A DNA stretch of 15,869 bases from Candidatus Omnitrophota bacterium (GCA_028712915.1 JAQTPJ010000005.1:1-15869); one strand, 5' to 3'; positions 1 to 5,462 are shown, numbered from the stretch's first letter. Program-made: numbers and translations. The notes: a model not told the origin generated them from the letters alone.

Positions 1-610
1 GTGAGCCGTAGCCTTTGGAAGTTATCTCGCCGCGGCCTTTATAGTTGGTAAACCACGTTTTGAGAATTTTAGTAATTCCCGGGAATTTTTTATCAAGTTC
101 CTTTATGCTGTCTACTTTGTAAAGGTCGGTTTCAGGAAGGACTGCGATGAGTTTGTCGTCTGTTTCGCCGTCGTCAACAAGTTTGAACACACCGATGATT
201 TTTGCGCTTGCGACTGAGCCGCGCGCTAATGGCGGCGCGCCTATTATGATTGCGTCCAATGGATCGTTGTCGCCACCTAATGTTTTGGGAATCATTCCGT
301 AGTTTCCCGGATAACCCAGGTATTTTATGCTGCGTGGTTTTGCGTCTTTTATATCGCGTTTCAGGACGCCATCAGGCATTACTTCCCATTTTTCCAATGT
401 ACCAGCGGAAATTTCTATTATGATATTTACGCTGCCGTCGGAATTTAAGGTTTCATAATCGGTTAAGAAATTTTTTGCGCAATCCAATACATTTGGGTCA
501 TTGGAATTCGGCGCGCACTGGTTATCTTGCGCCGCCTTTACAGAAGACAGGCAGGCGCAGGATATGATTGCCAGAGTTATAACGAGAACACGTTTTACTT
601 TTGTTGGCAT
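1..610 (-). CDS. ppa: Exported family I inorganic pyrophosphatase (3' end outside window)
   Basis: Hydrolyses pyrophosphate to two phosphates. The 203 visible codons start at ATG 610-608. Aligned to the E. coli enzyme from memory, every active-site residue I can check is present at conserved spacing: E66, K74, E76, R85, Y100, Y104, D114/D116/D119 (signature DNDPLDA), D146, D151, K153 and Y190-K191. The oddity is the N-terminus. A basic start (K4, K6, R7) and a hydrophobic stretch (residues 8-21) form an export signal. It could be cut by signal peptidase I after VKA26, or be a lipoprotein signal with lipobox IISC18. Soluble pyrophosphatases are normally cytoplasmic, so this one probably works outside the inner membrane. 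The gene starts 4 bp after the stop of the YqaA-like gene, so the two are probably co-transcribed. The family call is secure; the location is inferred. Confidence 0.93.
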   Translation of the reverse strand, partial: MPTKVKRVLVITLAIISCACLSSVKAAQDNQCAPNSNDPNVLDCAKNFLTDYETLNSDGSVNIIIEISAGTLEKWEVMPDGVLKRDIKDAKPRSIKYLGYPGNYGMIPKTLGGDNDPLDAIIIGAPPLARGSVASAKIIGVFKLVDDGETDDKLIAVLPETDLYKVDSIKELDKKFPGITKILKTWFTNYKGRGEITSKGYGS

Positions 611-614
611 TGTT

Positions 615-1241
615 TTATTTGCTGAAGTGTTTTAAGGCGATGAATCCGCCGATTAAAAGTGTTACGAATATAATCGAGAATATATCAAAGTATTTTTCGA
701 TAGAGTCGGAGATTTTCTTTCCGAATACGCGAAGGCAGCCTGCCACGAGGAAAAACCTTCCGGCGCGGCCGATAATCGACGCTAAAATAAGCACGGAGAG
801 CGGAATTTTAAATAAGCCGGCGGTGATGGTAATAACTTTATAGGGAATAGGCGTAAAGGCGGCGGTGAATATGGTCAGGAAGGCGTTCTCCGCGTATTTT
901 CTGCCTACCAGTTCAACCGCGCTTTGCAAATTATACGTATTTACGAGAAATTTCCCCGCTGTTTCATAGAGGCCCCAGCCGATAAGGTATCCCAGCAAAG
1001 ATCCCAGGACCGAACCCGCGGTGCAGATAAAGGCGTTCACCGCCCATTTTTTTACGTCGGAGATGACCATTGCGATAAGCAGGATATCCGGCGGAAGGGG
1101 AAAGAATGAACTTTCAGCAAAGGCAATGGCAAACAGGGCGTATTGGGCGTATTTCGTCTCTGCCCAGCGGACAGTCCAGATGTAGAGTTTTTTAAGCTGG
1201 TTTAGCGGTGCCTTCAGGATTGAAATTATTTTTTCTTTCAT
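615..1241 (-). CDS. YqaA-family (DedA/VTT-like) inner-membrane protein
   Basis: Polytopic membrane protein of 208 residues resembling the YqaA branch (COG1238) of the VTT/SNARE-associated family. After a basic amphipathic N-terminus (about residues 1-30), hydrophobic segments follow. The loop AESSFFPLPPD near residues 42-52 and the second motif FTPIPYKVITITAG near 130-143 are the two paired re-entrant-loop signatures of the family. A glycine/arginine stretch (IIGRAGRFF) follows near 156-164. DedA/VTT proteins are linked to lipid scrambling or undecaprenyl-phosphate recycling, but the substrate of the YqaA branch is not settled, so no reaction is claimed. It is transcribed divergently from the transporter at 1427 and sits 4 bp upstream of the pyrophosphatase gene. 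No convincing Shine-Dalgarno is seen before ATG 1241. Confidence 0.85.
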   Translation of the reverse strand: MKEKIISILKAPLNQLKKLYIWTVRWAETKYAQYALFAIAFAESSFFPLPPDILLIAMVISDVKKWAVNAFICTAGSVLGSLLGYLIGWGLYETAGKFLVNTYNLQSAVELVGRKYAENAFLTIFTAAFTPIPYKVITITAGLFKIPLSVLILASIIGRAGRFFLVAGCLRVFGKKISDSIEKYFDIFSIIFVTLLIGGFIALKHFSK

Positions 1242-1351
1242 AAATTATAGCGGTTTGGATTTGATTAGCGCCTGTAAAAACAGAATTCGCGGTTGAAATT
1301 ATTATATCAGTTTGATTATATAAGTCTATAAATTATCATAAATAATTTTGC

Positions 1352-1380
1352 TTGGTTTTAGGCGCGGATTGGATTAAAAT
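1352..1380 (+). promoter_or_regulatory. Possible sigma70 promoter for the transporter operon
   Basis: TTGGTT (1352-1357), a 17-bp spacer and TAAAAT (1375-1380) lie 46 bp before the ATG at 1427, in the 185-bp gap between divergent genes. The -35 matches consensus at four of six positions, so this is only a candidate. The rest of the gap is AT-rich. I see no clear promoter for the minus-strand gene, although several TATAAT-like hexamers occur there. Confidence 0.4.
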
Positions 1381-1426
1381 ATGTCAGATTGCTATTACGG
1401 AAAGTTTGGATACAAAGGGTTAATCT

Positions 1427-2701
1427 ATGGGTATAAGTAATATATCAGCTTTAATAATTTTCATCGCGGCGTATGTTTTGTTTGTGCTTCTGCCTAACAG
1501 GAGGACGCTTGTCGCGGTATCAGCCAGCCTTGTTGTAATTCTTGCCGGCATTATTACCTTAAGAGAGGCGTTTTTGGCGGTCAATTGGAATGTGATGGGG
1601 ATATTCGTAGGCACGCTGATGGTTGCGGATATCTTTATGGAAAGCAGGGTTCCCGCTTATATCGCCGAAATAATAGTAGATAAAGCCAGGAATACCGCAT
1701 GGGCAATACTTTTTATCTGTTTATTGACGGGATTTATCTCCGCGTTTGTGGAGAATGTGGCGACTGTTTTGATTGTGGCGCCCATTGCTCTGGCGCTGGC
1801 GCGGAAATTAAACTTTAATCCGGTAAAAATGATGATTGCCATAGCTGTCTCGAGCAACCTGCAGGGCGCGGCCACGCTTATCGGCGACCCGCCAAGCATG
1901 CTCCTGGGTGGTTTTGCCAAGATGAATTTTATGGACTTTTTCTTCTATAGAGGCAGGCCGAGCATATTTTTCGCGGTGGAATTAGGCGCGTTGGCGTCAT
2001 TTGCGGTATTGTATTTTATTTTCAGGAGCCACAAAGAGAAGGTGCCTTTGATGAGCGTAGAAAAAGTGAAGTCTTGGGTGCCTACGGTTATTCTTGTGGT
2101 TTTGGTTTTTGCCTTGGCTGTTTCATCGTTTATTGATACAGGGTTTTCTTATATGGCTGGATTGATTTGCATGGTTTTCGGGGTTATTTCTATTTTATGG
2201 AAGACAATTGTAAACAAGGGCTCGACGATTGAAGGGATAAAATCATTGGATTGGGATACCGCGTTTTTCCTCGTTGGCATATTTATCCTCGTGGGAAGTA
2301 TTACTCTAACCGGCTGGCTTGAGGTTGTTTCAGGTTTTCTGTCTGGCTTAATAGGCCAGAATATATTTTTAGGCTATACGCTGCTTGTGTTTATAGCTGT
2401 GTTTGTATCGGCGTTTGTGGATAATGTGCCGTTTCTGGCGGCGATGCTGCCTGTGGCGATTTCTATGGCGCACAAGCTTAACGTGGCTCCACATTTGTTT
2501 TTATTTGGTTTACTTATAGGCGCGAGTTTAGGCGGGAATATTACTCCCATAGGCGCTTCCGCGAATATCGTTGCCTGCGGACTGCTTAAGAAAGAAGGAT
2601 ATAAGGTAAGTTTTAGCGATTTTGCAAAGATTGGCCTGCCGTTTACCTTGGCAGCAGTAGCTGCAGCATATGTATTCATCTGGCTTGCCTGGGCAAAATG
2701 A
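1427..2701 (+). CDS. ArsB/NhaD-like ion transporter (IT superfamily, COG1055 type)
   Basis: Integral membrane secondary transporter of 424 residues with about ten or more hydrophobic segments. It shows the internal duplication of the ion transporter superfamily. SAFVENV (105-111) is mirrored by SAFVDNV (328-334), and the loop ATLIGDPPS (149-157) by GGNITPIGASAN (369-380). The segment NWNVMGIFVGTLM (53-65) is mirrored by DWDTAFFLVGIFI (275-287). These paired loops form the substrate and cation site in relatives such as ArsB, NhaD, the P protein and CitM/DASS carriers. The substrate cannot be read from sequence: arsenite, sodium/proton exchange and organic anions are all possible. AAAGGG lies 7 bp before the ATG. 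No arsR or arsC gene is nearby, so an arsenic role has no contextual support. The stop overlaps the next gene by 4 bp. Confidence 0.85.
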   Translation: MGISNISALIIFIAAYVLFVLLPNRRTLVAVSASLVVILAGIITLREAFLAVNWNVMGIFVGTLMVADIFMESRVPAYIAEIIVDKARNTAWAILFICLLTGFISAFVENVATVLIVAPIALALARKLNFNPVKMMIAIAVSSNLQGAATLIGDPPSMLLGGFAKMNFMDFFFYRGRPSIFFAVELGALASFAVLYFIFRSHKEKVPLMSVEKVKSWVPTVILVVLVFALAVSSFIDTGFSYMAGLICMVFGVISILWKTIVNKGSTIEGIKSLDWDTAFFLVGIFILVGSITLTGWLEVVSGFLSGLIGQNIFLGYTLLVFIAVFVSAFVDNVPFLAAMLPVAISMAHKLNVAPHLFLFGLLIGASLGGNITPIGASANIVACGLLKKEGYKVSFSDFAKIGLPFTLAAVAAAYVFIWLAWAK

Positions 2702-3027
2702 AGACAATCATACTTTTGATATTCTCCAATATATTTATGACGACTGCCTGGTATGGCCACCTCAAGTATAAAAATTCCCCCTTATTTAAAGTAATAGCAA
2801 TTAGTTGGCTTATCGCCTTTGTGGAGTATTGTTTCCAGGTGCCAGCGAATCGTATAGGCCATTATCAGTTTTCTGCGGCGCAGCTAAAGACTATTCAGGA
2901 AGTGATTACTTTGGTTGTTTTTTGTATTTTTTCAGTTGTATACCTTAAAGAGGAGTTAAGGTGGAATTACTTCTTGGGATTTTTATTGATCGTTGCGGCA
3001 GTAGTGGTAATATTTAGAAAGTGGTAA
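2698..3027 (+). CDS. DUF486 (DMT-like) small membrane protein
   Basis: A 109-residue protein with four predicted hydrophobic helices: about residues 3-20, 31-48, 68-84 and 90-106. The pattern FSNIFMTTAWYGHLK, then FVEYCFQVPANRIGHYQFS, then QLKTIQEVITLVVF and YLKEELRWNYFLGF, matches the DUF486 (PF04342) family, related to small drug/metabolite transporters. No substrate is established. ATGA overlap with the preceding transporter implies translational coupling, so the two may share a transport or stress role, but that is inference. The length is normal for the family. Confidence 0.85.
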   Translation: MKTIILLIFSNIFMTTAWYGHLKYKNSPLFKVIAISWLIAFVEYCFQVPANRIGHYQFSAAQLKTIQEVITLVVFCIFSVVYLKEELRWNYFLGFLLIVAAVVVIFRKW

Positions 3028-3053
3028 TTTTTGGTTAAAAAAGGAGATATTGT

Positions 3054-3326
3054 ATGGATTGGAGAATATTCTTGACGACGTTTACGGCGATATTTTTTGC
3101 GGAGCTGGCGGATAAGACGCAGTTGGTGGGAATCGGGATGTCGGCGAAGACAGGCAGGCCTTTTGTGGTCTTGGCAGGCTCTATAGCTGCTTACGCGCTT
3201 GTTACGATCCTTTCGGTCTTAATAGGCGCCGCTTTAGGAAAATACCTTAAACCAGAGTTAATCAGGTATACTGGCGCATCACTTTTTATCCTAATCGGCA
3301 TTTTAATGTTCTTGGATAAGGTTTAA
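3054..3326 (+). CDS. UPF0016 (GDT1/TMEM165) half-size cation transporter
   Basis: A 90-residue membrane protein with one copy of the UPF0016 domain. The signature ELADKTQ at residues 17-23 fits the family's E-x-G-D-K/R-T/S motif with alanine in place of glycine. It is followed by a loop, a second helix (about 37-60) and a C-terminal helix (about 72-88). Eukaryotic and many bacterial members have two such domains and transport Mn2+ or Ca2+. Single-domain forms are thought to assemble as dimers; no second half-size partner is visible here, so a homodimer is likely or the partner lies elsewhere. AAGGAGAT precedes ATG 3054, and the gene follows DUF486 by 26 bp, so it is probably in the same transcript. 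No Mn-responsive riboswitch is visible in that short gap. Confidence 0.85.
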   Translation: MDWRIFLTTFTAIFFAELADKTQLVGIGMSAKTGRPFVVLAGSIAAYALVTILSVLIGAALGKYLKPELIRYTGASLFILIGILMFLDKV

Positions 3327-3346
3327 TCTGCCTTTACACAATCTTC

Positions 3347-3375
3347 TTGACAAAATAGAGGATTGTACCTATAAT
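3347..3375 (+). promoter_or_regulatory. Perfect-consensus sigma70 promoter
   Basis: TTGACA (3347-3352), an exact 17-bp spacer and TATAAT (3370-3375). Both hexamers and the spacing equal the sigma70 consensus. The likely start is near 3382-3383. The first good ORF is 170 bp further on and an intrinsic terminator lies between, so the promoter probably makes a small RNA or a regulated leader. Confidence 0.8.
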
Positions 3376-3382
3376 CTCCCTT

Positions 3383-3461
3383 AGCTATTAAAAAGAGCGG
3401 ATAATATAAGAAAACTTAGGTAAAATATACAGGAAGAGAATGAGGAGCCATTCTCTTTTTT
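3383..3461 (+). ncRNA. Candidate small RNA or attenuated leader, about 80 nt
   Basis: This is the stretch from the expected start of the perfect promoter to the end of an intrinsic terminator. It holds no ORF with a plausible ribosome binding site. It contains one arm (3417-3428) of a 12-bp inverted repeat whose other arm lies downstream at 3516-3527. It could be a stand-alone small RNA or the 5' part of a leader controlling the 24-residue peptide and the 3661 gene. I recognise no known RNA family. Confidence 0.4.
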
Positions 3462-3551
3462 CTATAAATGCCTCTTGGCAGGTTTCAATTCAACAAGGTT
3501 GTTTTCTCTCGCCGGATATTTTACCTACAGACAGTAATCAGGGATACTGCC
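3417..3551 (+). promoter_or_regulatory. Structured leader with a 12-bp long-range stem
   Basis: TAGGTAAAATAT (3417-3428) is perfectly complementary to ATATTTTACCTA (3516-3527). The stem would enclose the terminator hairpin (3434-3457), a TGCC/GGCA hairpin (3469-3480) and a weak AACA/TGTT hairpin (3492-3503), giving a multi-branched shape. Just downstream CAGTA (3532-3536) pairs with TACTG (3545-3549), holding the ribosome binding site AGGGA in its loop. CTGCC (3547-3551) could instead pair with GGCAG (3477-3481). These mutually exclusive pairings resemble a riboswitch or thermosensor layout. No known class is recognised and function is unproven. Confidence 0.4.
3434..3461 (+). terminator. Intrinsic terminator inside the 3327-3660 gap
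   Basis: AAGAGAATG (3434-3442) pairs with CATTCTCTT (3449-3457) across a six-base loop, overlapping a T run at 3456-3461. The stem is nine perfect base pairs and fairly AT-rich, so readthrough is plausible. No coding gene ends just upstream, and the terminator lies only about 50 nt after the expected transcription start. Confidence 0.65.
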
Positions 3552-3552
3552 G

Positions 3553-3627
3553 ATGCTTATTAATATAGTAATTCTTTTTGCTTTATCTTGGTTTGTTTAC
3601 TTTATGTTTCGTAATAGAAATAGCTAA
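3553..3627 (+). CDS. Putative 24-residue single-pass membrane peptide
   Basis: A very short ORF, ATG 3553 to TAA 3625-3627, with AGGGA 8 bp before the start. The product has one hydrophobic segment (residues 2-19, with W13 and Y16) and a basic polar tail (R20, N21, R22, N23, S24). This is the layout of small membrane proteins and of type I toxin peptides. The stop is 33 bp before the 3661 gene, so both may lie on one mRNA. I know no homologue. The coding call rests on start-site spacing and peptide character only; at 25 codons it could be chance. Confidence 0.4.
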   Translation: MLINIVILFALSWFVYFMFRNRNS

Positions 3628-3660
3628 GAAATAAAATCAGAGAGAAAGGAGGCACAATAT

Positions 3661-4086
3661 ATGAACAAGTATTTTAAGGTTATGTTTTGTCTGGTGCTTT
3701 GCCTTGGCATTATATCGATAGTCAGCCTACCTATGGCTTCTTGCGAAGAAGGGATGCAGGCAATGGAAGAGTCGATATCTGGAAATGTTACTGCTGTGGA
3801 TGAGGAGATGCCGGCGATGGAAGAGTCAATTCCCGAGAGTGTTATTGCCGGAGAAGTTTCTTCCGTGGATTTAGACAATTCTACCATTACCTTGAAGGTT
3901 GTTGAGGATGAAGCAACGCAGGTTTACGCAGAGAAGACCGTTATAGTTAATGATGCAACTATGATTAGCAAGGCTGAAGCAACAGCCGGTATTGCCGATT
4001 TGGTTGTCGGCGATAACGCTACTGTAGCATATACAGAGGATAGCGATGGAGAAATGGTCGCTACTTTTGTAACGGTAAGCCAATAA
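3661..4086 (+). CDS. Exported acidic protein with DUF5666-like C-terminal domain
   Basis: 141 residues, strong ribosome binding site AAAGGAGG 8 bp before ATG. Residues 1-28 form a signal sequence. It may be a lipoprotein signal (MASC28; methionine at -3 is not ideal) or be cut by signal peptidase I nearby. Residues 32-49 and 50-67 are an imperfect 18-residue tandem duplication built on M-x-AMEESI. From about residue 63 a beta-rich stretch begins with GEVSSVD, runs through STITLKV and TVIVNDAT, and ends in VVGDNATVAY and ATFVTV. This repeating-strand pattern resembles the small OB-like domains annotated as DUF5666. The 4235 gene product shares the pattern, so the two are probably distant paralogues. 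The function is unknown; the setting (own strong promoter, terminator on the far side) suggests an individually regulated envelope or stress protein. Confidence 0.7.
   Translation: MNKYFKVMFCLVLCLGIISIVSLPMASCEEGMQAMEESISGNVTAVDEEMPAMEESIPESVIAGEVSSVDLDNSTITLKVVEDEATQVYAEKTVIVNDATMISKAEATAGIADLVVGDNATVAYTEDSDGEMVATFVTVSQ
3754..3861 (+). repeat. 54-bp imperfect tandem duplication inside the 3661 gene
   Basis: Two consecutive 54-bp units (3754-3807 and 3808-3861) share ATGC-GGC-ATGGAAGAGTC and similar following bases. Each encodes M-x-AMEESI-x-x-x-V-x-A and both are in frame. It looks like a recent in-frame duplication in the acidic linker between the signal sequence and the folded domain. Confidence 0.6.
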
Positions 4087-4089
4087 ATT

Positions 4090-4142
4090 AGCCCGTTAAG
4101 CCGTCAGTGTAGCAGTAAAGCAGGCGCGCTTAACGGGTTTTT
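4090..4142 (+). terminator. Intrinsic terminator after the 3661 gene
   Basis: CCCGTTAAGC (4092-4101) and GCTTAACGGG (4128-4137) form a perfect 10-bp stem followed by TTTTT (4138-4142), starting 5 bp after the stop codon. The loop is unusually long at 26 nt. Confidence 0.8.
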
Positions 4143-4180
4143 CATCGCGAAATCCCGCAAAACGCGCTTTCTTTTTGTTC

Positions 4181-4209
4181 TTGACAAAAATCGAACTTAG
4201 TCTTACCAT
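4181..4209 (+). promoter_or_regulatory. Sigma70 promoter for the 4235 gene
   Basis: TTGACA (4181-4186), 17-bp spacer, TACCAT (4204-4209). The -35 is perfect and the -10 keeps four of six bases. The expected start is near 4216, giving a leader of about 20 nt that contains the GAGGGAGA ribosome binding site before ATG 4235. The terminator just upstream isolates this unit. Confidence 0.65.
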
Positions 4210-4234
4210 ATAGAATACATACGAGGGAGATATT

Positions 4235-4606
4235 ATGAGGAAACCTTTAATTTTACCACTAGCTATAATAGTGGTTATTTTTATGGTTTCTTTTGTATGT
4301 ATGTCATCTGCCCAGGGACAGGAAGAAACAATGGATTATTCCTGGGGAGTTGTCAAAAGTATATCTCCAGACCAGATAACAGTAACAGAGCAGGATGAGG
4401 ATACCGGCCAGGAACAGGATGTTGTTTATAACATTGACTCCGGCGTAGCGATTAATAACACATACAAGATAGAAGACATAGTCGTTGGCAATAGCATAGG
4501 TGTTGAATATGAAATTAAAGACGGTAATAAAGTGGCTAAGGTTATTGATGTAGAAGAGGGGTTTCAGCAGGAAGACGATACGCAGAATTCAAAAACCTGC
4601 GAATAA
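4235..4606 (+). CDS. Exported acidic small-domain protein, paralogue-like to the 3661 product
   Basis: 123 residues. Residues 1-26 are a signal peptide (R2, K3, hydrophobic core 5-22, cleavage motif SSA26). The mature part is very acidic. It has the strand pattern WGVVKSISPDQITVTEQ, then VVYNIDSGVAI, IEDIVVGNSIGVEYE and NKVAKVIDVE, like the beta-rich region of the 3661 product (GEVSSVD, VVGDNATVAY, ATFVTV). It is a DUF5666-like fold by eye only. The tail from about residue 109 is polar with many Q, E and D. It has its own promoter. The DUF2934 gene follows after 34 bp with no terminator between, so they are probably co-transcribed. Function unknown; periplasmic or secreted. Confidence 0.7.
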   Translation: MRKPLILPLAIIVVIFMVSFVCMSSAQGQEETMDYSWGVVKSISPDQITVTEQDEDTGQEQDVVYNIDSGVAINNTYKIEDIVVGNSIGVEYEIKDGNKVAKVIDVEEGFQQEDDTQNSKTCE

Positions 4607-4640
4607 AATAGATCCACATAAATATAAAGAGGGGTGAAAA

Positions 4641-4835
4641 ATGGCAGCGAAAAATGTTAAAACGATGAAAAAGGCGTCGTTCAAGGCTTCTGGAAAGTCA
4701 TTGAACTCGCAGGATCTTCAGGGGAAGATTCAGAAAAAGGCATTCGAGATTTTCGAGAAGCGCGGATACGCGCACGGCGACGATTTGGCCGATTGGTTTG
4801 AGGCCGAGAAACTCGTAAAGAAAAATAGAAGTTAG
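4641..4835 (+). CDS. DUF2934 family small protein
   Basis: 64 residues. The C-terminal half, from I30 to about K60, reads KKAFEIFEKRGYAHGDDLAD followed by WFEAEKLVKK. This is the DUF2934 (PF11154) signature of short helical proteins found in proteobacterial and candidate-phylum genomes. The N-terminal 28 residues are lysine-rich and probably disordered. Function is not known. GAGGGG lies about 7 bp upstream of ATG 4641. It probably shares the transcript of the exported protein at 4235, and a new promoter begins 12 bp after its stop. Confidence 0.8.
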   Translation: MAAKNVKTMKKASFKASGKSLNSQDLQGKIQKKAFEIFEKRGYAHGDDLADWFEAEKLVKKNRS

Positions 4836-4846
4836 AATAATTTTAG

Positions 4847-4875
4847 TTGACAAGCACGGGCACTTATCATATACT
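4847..4875 (+). promoter_or_regulatory. Near-perfect sigma70 promoter upstream of the cold-shock gene
   Basis: TTGACA (4847-4852), 17-bp spacer, TATACT (4870-4875), one mismatch from consensus. The expected start near 4882 gives a leader of about 177 nt before the cold-shock ATG, or a transcript of about 124 nt if it stops at the terminator ending at 5005. Confidence 0.75.
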
Positions 4876-4881
4876 TGAGGC

Positions 4882-5005
4882 AAGTTTTATTATAACAAAT
4901 TTTTAAGATAAGTAGATTTGAGCAGTTTAGTCAGTTTAGTAGTAAATAAGAGTGTAGAAGTAATAGGCCGTAAGGCAGAAATTATTTCGCCTTGCGGTTT
5001 TTTTT
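4882..5005 (+). ncRNA. Candidate small RNA or attenuated cold-shock leader, about 124 nt
   Basis: This interval runs from the predicted start to the T run of an intrinsic terminator. It has no plausible ORF and is AT-rich, with a tandem direct repeat of CAGTTTAGT (4923-4931 and 4932-4940). Long, structured leaders that change with temperature are known for cspA-type mRNAs. A strong internal terminator in this leader suggests either transcription attenuation of the cold-shock gene or a separate small RNA. No RNA family is recognised. Confidence 0.4.
4968..5005 (+). terminator. Strong intrinsic terminator/attenuator before the cold-shock gene
   Basis: CCGTAAGGC (4968-4976) pairs with GCCTTGCGG (4989-4997) with one G-U pair. 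The inside is extended by GAAA/TTTC (4978-4981 with 4985-4988) past a single bulged A. Eight T follow (4998-5005). It lies 53 bp before the cold-shock ATG and I see no good promoter after it, so the gene seems to depend on readthrough. Confidence 0.8.
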
Positions 5006-5058
5006 GTTTCTGTCGCTATTTACTATTATTCTGCGGCAGGAAAGGAGGGTAGTAAGTA

Positions 5059-5259
5059 ATGGCTAGAGGCAAAGTAAAATGGTTTAACAGCCAAAAAGGT
5101 TACGGTTTCATTACTCCGGAATCTGGCAAGGACGTATTTGTCCACTATAGCGCCATACAAGGCGATGGATATAAGTCCTTAGAAGAAGGCCAGGAAGTAG
5201 AGTTTGAAATCGAGAACGGCCCAAAAGGCGAACAAGCCACAAAAGTAACGAAAGTGTAA
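5059..5259 (+). CDS. cspA: CspA-type cold-shock protein
   Basis: 66-residue single cold-shock domain that binds single-stranded RNA/DNA and acts as an RNA chaperone in the cytoplasm. RNP1 is KGYGFI (residues 13-18), RNP2 is VFVHY (26-30), and the N-terminal GKVKWFN element is intact. The length is standard. Ribosome binding site AAAGGAGG lies 9 bp before ATG 5059. The gene is monocistronic between the attenuator-like hairpin at 4968-5005 and the terminator at 5280-5314. Whether it is cold-induced or constitutive cannot be told from sequence; the long leader favours post-initiation control. The symbol marks the family and not a proven orthologue. Confidence 0.95.
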   Translation: MARGKVKWFNSQKGYGFITPESGKDVFVHYSAIQGDGYKSLEEGQEVEFEIENGPKGEQATKVTKV

Positions 5260-5279
5260 CTACTTTCAGCAAGAAAACA

Positions 5280-5314
5280 AAATAAGGCCCGCCAATTAGT
5301 GACGGGCCTTATTT
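5280..5314 (+). terminator. Terminator after the cold-shock gene
   Basis: AAATAAGGCCCG (5280-5291) pairs perfectly with CGGGCCTTATTT (5303-5314): 12 bp with an 11-nt loop. A-rich and T-rich flanks on the two sides make it potentially bidirectional. It begins 20 bp after the stop. Confidence 0.85.
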
Positions 5315-5380
5315 ATTGCGCCGCTTGGATTTAAAGATAGGCCAATATGTTCTAATTGTAAGTTTTAATGGTATTTTAGC

Positions 5381-5409
5381 TTGACTTAAATTATCTGAGA
5401 GGCTATACT
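5381..5409 (+). promoter_or_regulatory. Promoter of the rpsO-pnp operon
   Basis: TTGACT (5381-5386), 17-bp spacer, TATACT (5404-5409), each hexamer one base off consensus. The expected start near 5416 gives a leader of about 47 nt to the rpsO start codon. No other promoter or terminator of this quality is seen until the end of the long gene run at 14887. Confidence 0.75.
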
Positions 5410-5462
5410 AATTATCACTCTGATCTTAAATTCAATCCAAATTTCATTAATAGGAGGTTCAG

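Noticed and set aside
1242..1330. A minus-strand promoter for the YqaA-pyrophosphatase pair around TATAAT-like hexamers.
   Set aside because: Several -10-like hexamers exist in AT-rich DNA but none has a -35 resembling TTGACA at 16-18 bp.
1427..2701. Calling the transporter ArsB (arsenite efflux).
   Set aside because: Only the superfamily fold is visible; no arsR, arsC or arsA neighbour is present and residues cannot separate arsenite from cation or anion carriers.
2374..2760. A 128-codon minus-strand frame opposite the transporter and DUF486 genes.
   Set aside because: It is a shadow of conserved membrane-protein coding sequence on the plus strand with no ribosome binding site or recognisable domain.
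3477..3560. The end of the leader (hairpin CAGTAATCAGGGATACTG followed by CCGATG) recalls the 3' end of a c-di-GMP-I (GEMM) riboswitch.
   Set aside because: The conserved GCAAA and tetraloop-receptor parts and the CCGG pairing partner are not found upstream, so the resemblance is probably chance.
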